Positions 1 through 6,577 of a stretch of DNA of 8,274 bases are shown here, piece after piece; positions within the stretch are counted from its first letter, which is position 1, and each line of letters opens with the position of its first letter. The stretch lies in assembly GCA_964481165.1 (NCBI GenBank), contig CAYZYC010000106.1, positions 1 to 8,274 of the forward strand, written 5' to 3'. The stretch is from Zeimonas sp964481165 (GTDB taxonomy: Bacteria > Pseudomonadota > Gammaproteobacteria > Burkholderiales > Burkholderiaceae_E). The notes below the pieces were generated by a model. That model did not search any database, was not told where the DNA came from, and saw only the letters and a program-made list of their open reading frames with translations. Both the position numbers and the translations under genes were made by a program.

Positions 1-1109
1 CGCCAGATGTCCTCGTCGGTCATCCGCGAGACCATCTCGAGCAGCTTCGGATGCTTGCCGAAGAAGTGCCGGCGCACGAACCCGCCGTCGTTGGCCTTGT
101 AGGCCTGGTACTCGCCGTCGACGGTATCCTCCATCACGCGCTGCAGGATGCCTTCCAGGTCGCGCGCGAGCAGCGGGTCCCAGTACGAACCCCAGATCAG
201 CTTGATGACGTTCCATCCGGAGCCGCGGAAGTCGCGTTCGAGCTCCTGGATGATCTTGCCGTTGCCGCGTACCGGTCCGTCGAGCCGCTGCAGATTGCAG
301 TTGACGACGAAGATCAGGTTGTCGAGTTTCTCGCGCGTGGCGAGGCTGATCGCCCCGAGCGATTCCGGTTCGTCCATCTCCCCGTCGCCGCAGAACACCC
401 AGACCTTGCGATTGGCGGTGTCGGCGATGCCGCGCGCGTGCAGGTACTTCAGGAACCGCGCCTGGTAGATCGCCATCAGCGGCCCGAGTCCCATCGACAC
501 GGTCGGGAACTGCCAGAAGTCGGGCATCAGGTTCGGGTGCGGATACGAGGGCAGCCCCTTGCCGCCGACTTCCTGGCGAAAGTGCAGCAACTGGTCCTCG
601 TCGAGCCGGCCTTCGAGGAACGCGCGTCCGTACAACCCGGGCGCCGAGTGCCCCTGGAAGTAGACGAGGTCGCCGCCGTGGCCCTCGTGCGGCGCGTTCC
701 AGAAGTGGTTCATCCCGGCGCCGATCATCGTCGCCAGCGACGCGAACGACGCCAGATGGCCGCCCAGGCCGCCACCGTCGGGCGACTCGAGCCGGTTCGC
801 GCGCACGACCATCGCCATCGCGTTCCACCGGATGAACGAGCGGATCCGCTCCTCGAATTCGGCGTTGCCGGGCGAACGCGCCTCGAGCTGCGGCGGAATC
901 GTGTTGACGTACGCGGTATTGGCCGAAAAAGGCAGGTACGCACCGGAGCGGCGCGCCTTTTCGATCATCCGCTCCAGAAGGAAATGAGCGCGCTCGGGAC
1001 CCTCCCGATCGATCACCGCCTCGAGCGCGTCGAGCCACTCGCGGGTTTCCTGCGCATCGGGGTCGCGGGGGAAATCGCTGTCCTGCGTCGGATGCGGAAG
1101 TGCTGACAT
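1..1109 (-). CDS. aceE: Pyruvate dehydrogenase E1 component, homodimeric type (N-terminal 369 residues, runs off the left edge)
   Basis: E1 of the cytoplasmic pyruvate dehydrogenase complex: it decarboxylates pyruvate on thiamine diphosphate and passes the acetyl group to the lipoyl arms of E2. The reverse-strand translation begins MSALPHPTQDSDF and follows gammaproteobacterial AceE closely. It has SANTAYVNTIP near residue 62, a FQGHSAPGLYGR segment with the catalytic-type histidine, and the thiamine diphosphate motif GDGEMDEPES at 241-250. The motif's closing NCN follows at 270-272, then QRLDGPVRGNG. Known AceE proteins are just under 900 residues, so about 40% is present. The ATG at 1109 has a GAGGAG ribosome site at 1115-1120, five bases upstream. 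The frame is open to base 1 with no disruption. E2 (aceF) and lpdA would be expected further left, outside the window. Family identity is near certain; only completeness is unknown. Confidence 0.97.
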   Translation of the reverse strand, partial: MSALPHPTQDSDFPRDPDAQETREWLDALEAVIDREGPERAHFLLERMIEKARRSGAYLPFSANTAYVNTIPPQLEARSPGNAEFEERIRSFIRWNAMAMVVRANRLESPDGGGLGGHLASFASLATMIGAGMNHFWNAPHEGHGGDLVYFQGHSAPGLYGRAFLEGRLDEDQLLHFRQEVGGKGLPSYPHPNLMPDFWQFPTVSMGLGPLMAIYQARFLKYLHARGIADTANRKVWVFCGDGEMDEPESLGAISLATREKLDNLIFVVNCNLQRLDGPVRGNGKIIQELERDFRGSGWNVIKLIWGSYWDPLLARDLEGILQRVMEDTVDGEYQAYKANDGGFVRRHFFGKHPKLLEMVSRMTDEDIW

Positions 1110-1154
1110 GGAGGCTCCTCGCTGCTGCGTCGGTTACTGCGTCGTATTCAATCG

Positions 1155-1183
1155 ATTCTAGGAACGGGTAACCGAAAGAACAA
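1155..1183 (-). promoter_or_regulatory. Sigma-70-like promoter for aceE
   Basis: On the reverse strand TTGTTC (1178-1183) is followed after exactly 17 bases by TAGAAT (1155-1160), five of six matches to the -10 consensus. Transcription would begin near 1148, giving a leader of about 39 bases that contains the GAGGAG ribosome site. Spacing and placement are good; the -35 match is moderate. No transcript data are available here. Confidence 0.55.
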
Positions 1184-1210
1184 GAGAGAAATACCACATT
1201 GCGGTACGGC

Positions 1211-1227
1211 GTTGCATATTATGCAAC
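1211..1227. promoter_or_regulatory. Perfect 17-bp palindrome, candidate operator in the aceE / histidine kinase divergent region
   Basis: GTTGCATA-T-TATGCAAC: two perfect 8-base arms around one base, in otherwise GC-rich DNA. It lies upstream of both divergent genes. Its centre (1219) is about 71 bases from the inferred aceE start (about 1148) and about 69 from the inferred kinase start (about 1288). That position suits an activator or a shared repressor of both genes. It does not match the Escherichia coli PdhR box as I remember it (ATTGGT...ACCAAT), and I do not recognise the cognate protein. The short spacer and symmetry suit a dimeric winged-helix or helix-turn-helix regulator. The AT-rich core could also serve as a -10 element. 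Confidence 0.5.
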
Positions 1228-1251
1228 TGTTCCGCTGGGGGAATCAGCCGA

Positions 1252-1281
1252 TGGACGCTCCAGACGCGCGTTCCCTACACT
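1252..1281 (+). promoter_or_regulatory. Possible promoter for the histidine kinase operon
   Basis: TGGACG (1252-1257, four of six matches to -35) and TACACT (1276-1281, four of six to -10) are 18 bases apart. A second CTACACT copy follows nine bases later (1284-1290) and could shift the start. Initiation near 1288 would leave only about 16 bases before the ATG at 1304. Both hexamers are weak, so this is a suggestion only. Confidence 0.25.
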
Positions 1282-1303
1282 GTCTACACTCGTTCGCTCG
1301 CAC

Positions 1304-4066
1304 ATGAAAGCCCGTTCCGATTCTTCATCGACCCGTCGCGCCGAGATGCGCGCCATCCGCTGGCTGTCGCTGTCGCACGCGTTCGGCATCGGGTTGTTCG
1401 TGGTCCTGATGGGCGGGTTCTTCTGGTACCTGAAGTCGATCGAGGCCGAGCAGCAGCAGCAGGTCCTGTTTCGCGACATCGCCGGCGCCCAGACCGCGTT
1501 GCGCCGCGAACTGCGCGACGACAACGACGAGATCGGACTGCTCGCCGGCGACTGGATCGGCCGCGTCGAAAGCGGCCTCGGCATCGAGAAGGCGCTCGAG
1601 GACTTCCTCGCCAAGCAGAGCGCCGCGGTCTACGTGGCAATCGTCGATCCCGACGCGCGGGTCGTGGACATCACCTACGCACGCGGTGCCGCTCCCGTGC
1701 CCGCGCGGGCGGAGGGCACGCGCATCGCCGATGTTCCCGGCCGCGCCGCCTTCGACGAGATCCGGCGCACGCGCCGTTCGGCTTTCACGAGCCCGTTCAC
1801 CGCGGACTCCAGCGACGTGCTGTTCGAGCTGCAGGCGCCGGTGTCCGATGCCACCGCGTTTCGCGGCGCTGTCGTCGTCGGCTATTCGCTGAACCGCGTG
1901 ATGAGCGGCTCGCTGCTGCAGACGATCCGCGACCGCTACCAGCTGGCGATCGTCGACCGCGACGGCAACACGCTGGTCAGTTCGTCGCTGTTCGAGATCG
2001 ACTTCGCGCACCTGACCTACGAGTTGCCGCTCGACCCACCCGGCCACGGCGTGCGCCTGCGCGCATTCGCGTACGACGTGCAGCCGCACCTGATCGACCG
2101 GACGCTGGTCGCGGCGGTGATCGGACTGTCGCTGGCGATCCTGGTGAGCCTGATCACGTTGTGGCGCCACGCGCGACGGCGATTGTTCGCCGAGTACGAA
2201 CGCGACCGGCTGTTCGCGCTGTCGCCGGATCCGTTGTGCGTGTTCGAAACCGACGGCACGCTGGTGCGCGGCAACCCGGCGTTTCGGCTGGTGCTCGGCG
2301 CCGGGGAACGCCGCCGGCGCATCGACCGCTGGGTGCACCCGGACGACCGCGACCAGGTGGCCACCGCGCTCGACCACATCCGCCGCCCCGGCGTTTCGTC
2401 GGCGAGCTTCGAGGCGCGTTTCCGGGCGCACGAACCGGCATCGCCGCGACTGCAGGCAGAAGGCCCGAACGGCGCATGGCGCTGGCTGAACTGGTCGCTG
2501 CGCCGCGACCCCGACGCGCAGCGTCCGCTGCTGTATGCCGTCGCACGCGACGTCACCGAGCGGCGCAACGCGGAAGTCGCGCTCGCCGCCGAGACCGCGT
2601 ATCGCCGCGCGATGGAAGACTCGATGCTGACCGGAATGCGCGCTTTCGACATGCAGGGCCGCATCGGCTACGTCAACCGCGCGTTCTGCAACATGGTCGG
2701 CTTCACGCGCGAGGAACTCGTCGGCGTGTCGCCGCCGTACCCGTACTGGCCTGCAGGCAGCACCGGGGTCAACCGCGAGAACCTCGAGCGCGTGTTGCGC
2801 GGCGAGACTCCGCCGAGCGGCTTCGAGGTCAAGGTGCGGCGCAAGGACGGTTCGACTTTCGACGCCCGGATGTACGTTTCGCCGCTGATCGACCGCGAGG
2901 GGCTGCAGACCGGGTGGATGACGTCGATGACCGACGTCACCGAACCCAAGCGCATCCGCGAACAGCTCGCCGCGGCGCACGAGCGGTTCACGACCGTGCT
3001 CGACGAACTCGACGTCGCGGTTTCGGTCGTCGCGCGTCCGCCCGAAGGCTCGCGCGAGAACGCCGAACTGCTGTTCGCCAACCGGATGTACCGCAGCCTC
3101 TTCGGCGCCGACGGCCTGCGCCACGAAGAGCTGCTCGCTGCGCGCGGCCTGCGCGACGCGAGCGCTGCCGACGAGGTCTACGACTCCACGCTCGAACGCT
3201 GGTTCGAAGTGCGCAACCGGCAGATCCGCTGGGTCGACGGGAGCTCGGTCGAGATGCTCGTCGCCACCGACGTCACCCGTCGCCACGACATCGAGGAGCA
3301 GCAGCGCGAGCAGGATCGCAAGCTGCAACGCACGTCGCGCCTGGTGACGATGGGCGAGATGGCGTCCTCGCTCGCGCACGAGCTGAATCAGCCGCTCACC
3401 GCGATCGCGAACTACTGCATGGGGATGTCGGCGAGGCTGCGCGCCAGCCGGTCGACGCCCGGCCCGCTGAATCCGGACGACCTGCTCGAACCGCTGGCGA
3501 AGACGGCAGCGCAGGCGGCGCGCGCCGGCGAAGTCATTCGCCGCATCCGCAACTTCGTCAAGCGCAGCGAGCCCGAGCGACGGCGATGCGAAGTCGCGAC
3601 GATCGTCGCCGACGCCGTCGGACTGGCCGAGATCGATTCGCGCAGGCTCGGCATTCCGATCGTGACCTCGATCCCGCAGGAGCTGCCGACCCTGTACGCA
3701 GACCCGATCCTGATCGAACAGGTGCTGCTGAACCTGCTGAAGAACGCGATCGAGGCGATGCGCGATGCGCCGCCCGGCATTCCGCGCGAGGTCACGCTCG
3801 CCGTGGAACATCGCGAAGGCCAGATGGAGTTCAGCGTCACCGACCGCGGCGCCGGCCTGGGACAGGACGCGCAACGACGCCTGTTCGAGCCGTTCTTCAC
3901 GACGAAGTCCGAAGGAATGGGGATGGGCCTGAACATCTGCCGCTCGATCGTCGAATCGCACAAGGGGCGCCTGTGGGCACAGGCGCCCGCCGACGGCGGA
4001 TGCAGTTTCCGATTCACCCTGCCGGTGGACGTCGTCGAAGTCGCCGTCGACGTCGTCACCGCCTGA
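1304..4066 (+). CDS. Membrane-bound sensor histidine kinase with extracytoplasmic sensor and three PAS-like domains
   Basis: A 920-residue sensor kinase expected to autophosphorylate and pass phosphate to the adjacent response regulator. TM1 is about 20-43 and TM2 about 267-287; between them lies a roughly 220-residue extracytoplasmic region, probably Cache-like. Three PAS-like units follow: 303-420 (ends DVTERR), 433-548 (ends DVTEPKR) and a more divergent one at 559-658 (ends DVTRR). The H-box is HELNQPL with His692. The ATPase domain has NLLKNAIEA (N box, Asn814), DRGAGLG (847-853), FEPFFTTK, and GMGMGL (871-876). The layout resembles FixL/DctB-type kinases; there is no fused receiver. The frame opens earlier, at a TTG at 1199, but that would put the palindrome inside the gene. 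I chose ATG 1304 because it directly precedes TM1, although its ribosome site is poor; ATG 1346 is an alternative. The ligand is unknown. The gene is divergent from aceE. Confidence 0.93.
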   Translation: MKARSDSSSTRRAEMRAIRWLSLSHAFGIGLFVVLMGGFFWYLKSIEAEQQQQVLFRDIAGAQTALRRELRDDNDEIGLLAGDWIGRVESGLGIEKALEDFLAKQSAAVYVAIVDPDARVVDITYARGAAPVPARAEGTRIADVPGRAAFDEIRRTRRSAFTSPFTADSSDVLFELQAPVSDATAFRGAVVVGYSLNRVMSGSLLQTIRDRYQLAIVDRDGNTLVSSSLFEIDFAHLTYELPLDPPGHGVRLRAFAYDVQPHLIDRTLVAAVIGLSLAILVSLITLWRHARRRLFAEYERDRLFALSPDPLCVFETDGTLVRGNPAFRLVLGAGERRRRIDRWVHPDDRDQVATALDHIRRPGVSSASFEARFRAHEPASPRLQAEGPNGAWRWLNWSLRRDPDAQRPLLYAVARDVTERRNAEVALAAETAYRRAMEDSMLTGMRAFDMQGRIGYVNRAFCNMVGFTREELVGVSPPYPYWPAGSTGVNRENLERVLRGETPPSGFEVKVRRKDGSTFDARMYVSPLIDREGLQTGWMTSMTDVTEPKRIREQLAAAHERFTTVLDELDVAVSVVARPPEGSRENAELLFANRMYRSLFGADGLRHEELLAARGLRDASAADEVYDSTLERWFEVRNRQIRWVDGSSVEMLVATDVTRRHDIEEQQREQDRKLQRTSRLVTMGEMASSLAHELNQPLTAIANYCMGMSARLRASRSTPGPLNPDDLLEPLAKTAAQAARAGEVIRRIRNFVKRSEPERRRCEVATIVADAVGLAEIDSRRLGIPIVTSIPQELPTLYADPILIEQVLLNLLKNAIEAMRDAPPGIPREVTLAVEHREGQMEFSVTDRGAGLGQDAQRRLFEPFFTTKSEGMGMGLNICRSIVESHKGRLWAQAPADGGCSFRFTLPVDVVEVAVDVVTA

Positions 4067-4105
4067 CTCCGCCCTTCCACCGAGCCACTCGCAACGAGCC
4101 GATCG

Positions 4106-4783
4106 ATGAACAGCACCACTTCTGCGTCCTCCACCTCCCCCGATGCGGGCGAATCCCCCGATCGTCGCGGCGGCCTCGTCTACGTCGTCGACGACGACGA
4201 GGCGGTGCGCGACTCGACGCGCTGGCTGCTCGAGGCGAACGGCTTCGAAGTGAGCACCTTCGCCAGCGCCGAGGAGTTCCTGTCGAAGCTTCCCGATCCC
4301 GAGCCGATCGCATGCCTGCTGCTCGACGTGCGCATGCCCGGAATGTCCGGCCTCGAACTGCACGAGGAGCTGTCGCGACGCGGCTCGACGCTGCCGGTGA
4401 TCTTCGTCACCGGGCACGGCGACGTACCGATGGCCGTCTCGCGAATGAAGAAAGGCGCCTACGACTTCCTCGAGAAGCCGTTCAGCGATACGCAGTTGCG
4501 CGAACTCGTCACGGACTGCCTGTCACGCGCCGAGGCGCTCGCGGACACGCGGCGCGGCGACCGAGACGCGAGCGAACGCGTCGAACGCCTCACGGTACGC
4601 GAGCGCCAGGTGCTCGAACTGATCGTCGCCGGGCGCTTGAACAAGCAGATCGCCGACGACCTCGGCATCAGCATCAAGACCGTGGAAGCGCACCGCGCGA
4701 ACATCATGGACAAGCTCGGCGCGCGGACCATGGCCGACCTGATGCGCATCGCGCTGCGGGTCGGCAACGAACGCGCCGACTGA
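4106..4783 (+). CDS. FixJ-family response regulator with LuxR-type DNA-binding domain
   Basis: A 225-residue cytoplasmic DNA-binding regulator, the likely phosphate acceptor of the upstream kinase. After a Ser/Pro-rich lead of about 22 residues, the receiver domain shows the acidic cluster DDD (29-31), phosphoacceptor Asp74 in LLLDVRMPGMSG, Thr102 in FVTGHGD and Lys124 in EKPF, so all receiver catalytic positions are present. The LuxR/GerE helix-turn-helix spans about 161-218 (LTVRERQVLEL, then NKQIADDLGIS and KTVEAHRANIMDKLGA). Length and order are typical of FixJ/TodT-like regulators. The gene follows the kinase stop by 39 bases on the same strand, with only a weak ribosome site, so co-transcription is likely. 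Its targets cannot be read from the sequence; aceE and the kinase operon itself are natural candidates. The gene ends six bases from the stop codon of the convergent regulator. Confidence 0.94.
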   Translation: MNSTTSASSTSPDAGESPDRRGGLVYVVDDDEAVRDSTRWLLEANGFEVSTFASAEEFLSKLPDPEPIACLLLDVRMPGMSGLELHEELSRRGSTLPVIFVTGHGDVPMAVSRMKKGAYDFLEKPFSDTQLRELVTDCLSRAEALADTRRGDRDASERVERLTVRERQVLELIVAGRLNKQIADDLGISIKTVEAHRANIMDKLGARTMADLMRIALRVGNERAD

Positions 4784-4789
4784 CGCGCC

Positions 4790-5827
4790 TCAGGCCCGGA
4801 CGCCGCGTGCACGCGCGGAGCGGGCCGGCGCGTACCCTCGCAGGCCGCGCGCATCGGCGCGCAATCTTCGAATCAGCGCACGCACCGAAGGTTGCGCCTC
4901 GAGGCCGCGCGCGCCGCAAAGGAAGTACAGCTCGGTGCCTACCGCGACGAAATCGAGTCCGAAGCGCAGCGCGGCGGCACGCAGGCCGAAACCCGCGTCG
5001 GCGGCCCCGGCCCCCACGGTCGCCGCGACCGCGAAGTGCGTGAACTCCTCCTGCTCGTAACCGCGGATCTGGGCTGCGTCCATTCCGCGCTCGCGCAGCA
5101 GGCGATCGAACCAGGCGCGCGTCCCGGCGCCGCGCTGCCGGTTCACGAAGCGCAGGCCGCTTCGCGCGAGGTCGGCAACGTCGCGGATGCGCAGCGGATT
5201 CCCACGCGCGACGATCAGCCCCTGCTCGCGGCGCATGACCGCCGCGACGAACAGCGCCGGATCGGCGAAGACCTCCGGGCGTTCACGAAGCGCAGGCAGG
5301 GGCTCGGGCAGGTGGAAACCGGCGAGCTCCGCATGGCCGCGCCGCAACGCGAGCAGAGCGTCCTCGGAGCCGACGAAGCGAACGCTCATGTTCGCCGGCG
5401 CACTCTCGGAGAAGACCGCCTGCAGCAGCAGATCGTGGCTCGCGGCAATGCGCAATGGCCGCTCGGCGAGCGTGTGCATCGATTCCAGGACGGCGCGAAA
5501 CTGCTCCGCGGGTGATCGCAGGCGACGCGATGCAGCCTGCTCCAGTCGACGGCTCGCCTGCGCGAACGCCTCGCCCGCGGCGGTCAGCCGGCTTCCGTGC
5601 CCCTTGACCCGCTCGACGAGCGCGATGCCGAGCAAGCGCTCCGCGCGCACCAGCTTGCCCCACGCGCCGCGGTACGAGACGCCCAGCGCCTGCGCGGCGC
5701 CGCCCACGTGCGGCGACGCCTGCAGCGCCACGAGCAGGCGACCCAGCTCGGCGAGGTCGAGAACCTCTCCGCCCACGCGAAGCAGCACGGCAGGCGCGAC
5801 GTCGAGCGAACCGGTTGGTATCGGCAC
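4790..5827 (-). CDS. ModE/LysR-like winged-helix regulator fused to a periplasmic-binding-protein-like sensor domain
   Basis: A predicted cytoplasmic regulator of 345 residues, divergent from the tup operon and probably its controller. The N-terminal winged helix is about 25-88 (ALGVSYRGAWGKLVRAERLL, then LVERVKG and GSRLTAAGEAF), as in the ModE DNA-binding domain. From about 124 to 335 it resembles the PBP-like domain often attached to such helices. Visible segments are FVNRQRGAGTR (227-237), GYEQEEFTHFAVAATVGAGA (256-275), ADAGFGL and GLDFVAV. It lacks the Mop/TOBE anion domains of classical ModE, so sensing is presumably through the PBP-like fold. The tail is Arg/Ala-rich. No ATG is available; GTG at 5827 is the best start, just before the conserved region and after a weak GGAAC site, but in-frame GTGs slightly downstream are possible. 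The frame stays open upstream across the tup operon, which is a GC-rich shadow. The ligand may be tungstate, molybdate or a cofactor; I infer tungstate only from the neighbours. Confidence 0.85.
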   Translation of the reverse strand: MPIPTGSLDVAPAVLLRVGGEVLDLAELGRLLVALQASPHVGGAAQALGVSYRGAWGKLVRAERLLGIALVERVKGHGSRLTAAGEAFAQASRRLEQAASRRLRSPAEQFRAVLESMHTLAERPLRIAASHDLLLQAVFSESAPANMSVRFVGSEDALLALRRGHAELAGFHLPEPLPALRERPEVFADPALFVAAVMRREQGLIVARGNPLRIRDVADLARSGLRFVNRQRGAGTRAWFDRLLRERGMDAAQIRGYEQEEFTHFAVAATVGAGAADAGFGLRAAALRFGLDFVAVGTELYFLCGARGLEAQPSVRALIRRLRADARGLRGYAPARSARARGVRA

Positions 5828-5831
5828 GTCC

Positions 5832-5861
5832 GTTCCGAATGACTTGTCGTTTGGTTCCGAA
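5832..5861. promoter_or_regulatory. Direct repeat GTTCCGAA x2, candidate operator between the regulator and tupB
   Basis: GTTCCGAA occurs at 5832-5839 and again at 5854-5861, start to start 22 bases, about two helical turns, so both copies face the same side of DNA. The right copy ends two bases before the tupB -10. Both copies lie in the promoter or leader of the leftward regulator. A dimer bound here could control both directions. I do not see the canonical ModE box. The repeat is directly visible; the role is inferred. Confidence 0.45.
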
Positions 5862-5867
5862 AATATA
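5862..5867 (-). promoter_or_regulatory. Possible -10 element for the leftward regulator
   Basis: The reverse strand reads TATATT (five of six matches to TATAAT). Initiation near 5855 would give a leader of about 28 bases to the GTG at 5827. It overlaps the rightward -10, so the two promoters would compete for polymerase. No good -35 is visible at 16-18 bases upstream, hence the low confidence. Confidence 0.3.
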
Positions 5868-5869
5868 CT
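5864..5869 (+). promoter_or_regulatory. -10 element of the tup operon, probable leaderless start
   Basis: TATACT matches the -10 consensus at five of six positions. Only six bases separate it from the tupB ATG at 5876, so the expected initiation point falls at or next to the A of the start codon. There is no Shine-Dalgarno sequence before the ATG. No convincing -35 is seen at 16-18 bases (GACTTG at 17), which suggests dependence on a regulator. Confidence 0.45.
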
Positions 5870-5875
5870 CCGTGG

Positions 5876-6577
5876 ATGTCGGCCGGACAGATCAACGAGG
5901 CGCTCGGCCTGCTGCAGGGGTTCGAAGGCGACGTCGTCGAGATCGTCGCGCTGTCGCTGCGGGTGAGCCTGAGCGCCGTGGCGATCGCCGCGCTGATCGG
6001 CCTGCCGCTCGGCGCGCTGCTGGCGGTCGTGCGTTTCCCGGGCCGCAGCGTCGCGGTCACCGTACTCAATGCGCTGATGGGCCTGCCGGCGGTACTGGTC
6101 GGGCTGATCGTGTATCTGTCGCTGTCGCGCAGCGGCCCGCTGGGCGCGCTCGGCCTGCTGTTCACGCCGTCGGCGATGATCGTCGCGCAGGTCGTGCTCA
6201 CGACGCCGCTGATCGCCGCGCTCACCCGCCAGACCATCGAGGACGCGTGGCGCCAGCATGGAGAGACGCTGCGCTCGCTGCGCCTGTCGCTCGCGGGGCG
6301 CGTTCGCATCCTGCTCTGGGATTGCCGCTTCTCGGTGCTCGCCGCAGTGCTTGCAGGGCTCGGACGCGCAATGTCCGAAGTCGGCGCGGTGATGATCGTC
6401 GGCGGGAACATCGACCGCTTCACGCGCGTGATGACGACGGCGATCGCACTCGAGACGAGCAAGGGCGACCTGGCGCTCGCCGTGGCGCTCGGCATCGTGC
6501 TGATGGCGCTCGTGCTCGTGCTCAACGCGTTCGCCAGCGGCATCCGCGGCATCGCGATGCGCCGGTATGGCAGCTGA
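5876..6577 (+). CDS. tupB: Tungstate-type ABC transporter permease TupB
   Basis: A 233-residue inner-membrane permease that would carry the oxyanion released by TupA, powered by TupC. Hydrophobic spans are visible at about 24-52, 59-83, 89-116, 153-175 and 198-222. The cytoplasmic coupling loop lies around 118-150 (RQTIEDAWRQHGETLRSL, then WDCRFS). It is followed by GLGRAMSEVGAVMIVGGN (161-178), characteristic of TupB and the related ModB/CysT permeases. Length is normal for TupB. ATG 5876 gives the usual short lead before NEALGLLQG; upstream there is no room beyond the -10 element, so the mRNA is probably leaderless. The stop overlaps the tupC start by 11 bases, indicating translational coupling. 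Assignment to tungstate rather than molybdate rests mainly on overall similarity and on TupA. Confidence 0.9.
   Translation: MSAGQINEALGLLQGFEGDVVEIVALSLRVSLSAVAIAALIGLPLGALLAVVRFPGRSVAVTVLNALMGLPAVLVGLIVYLSLSRSGPLGALGLLFTPSAMIVAQVVLTTPLIAALTRQTIEDAWRQHGETLRSLRLSLAGRVRILLWDCRFSVLAAVLAGLGRAMSEVGAVMIVGGNIDRFTRVMTTAIALETSKGDLALAVALGIVLMALVLVLNAFASGIRGIAMRRYGS

Noticed and set aside
51..1106. Forward 351-codon frame over aceE
   Set aside because: Shadow of aceE, whose reverse-strand translation carries the full thiamine diphosphate motif.
1199..1303. Upstream TTG start extending the kinase by 35 residues
   Set aside because: It would place the palindrome and probable promoter inside the coding sequence, and the extra residues have no membrane or domain character.
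1325..4417. A 1030-codon reverse-strand open frame opposite the kinase and response regulator
   Set aside because: Shadow frame caused by strong GC bias; it is low-complexity and Arg/Ala/Gln/His-rich with no domain, while the forward frame has complete kinase and receiver motifs.
4803..4818. CCGCG...CGCGG hairpin near the convergent gene ends
   Set aside because: A five-base stem inside the regulator's coding region without a T-tract on either strand; not a convincing terminator.
2161..5043. A 960-codon forward frame overlapping the kinase and response regulator
   Set aside because: Extremely Arg/Ala-rich with no recognisable motif; a frame-shifted shadow of the real genes.
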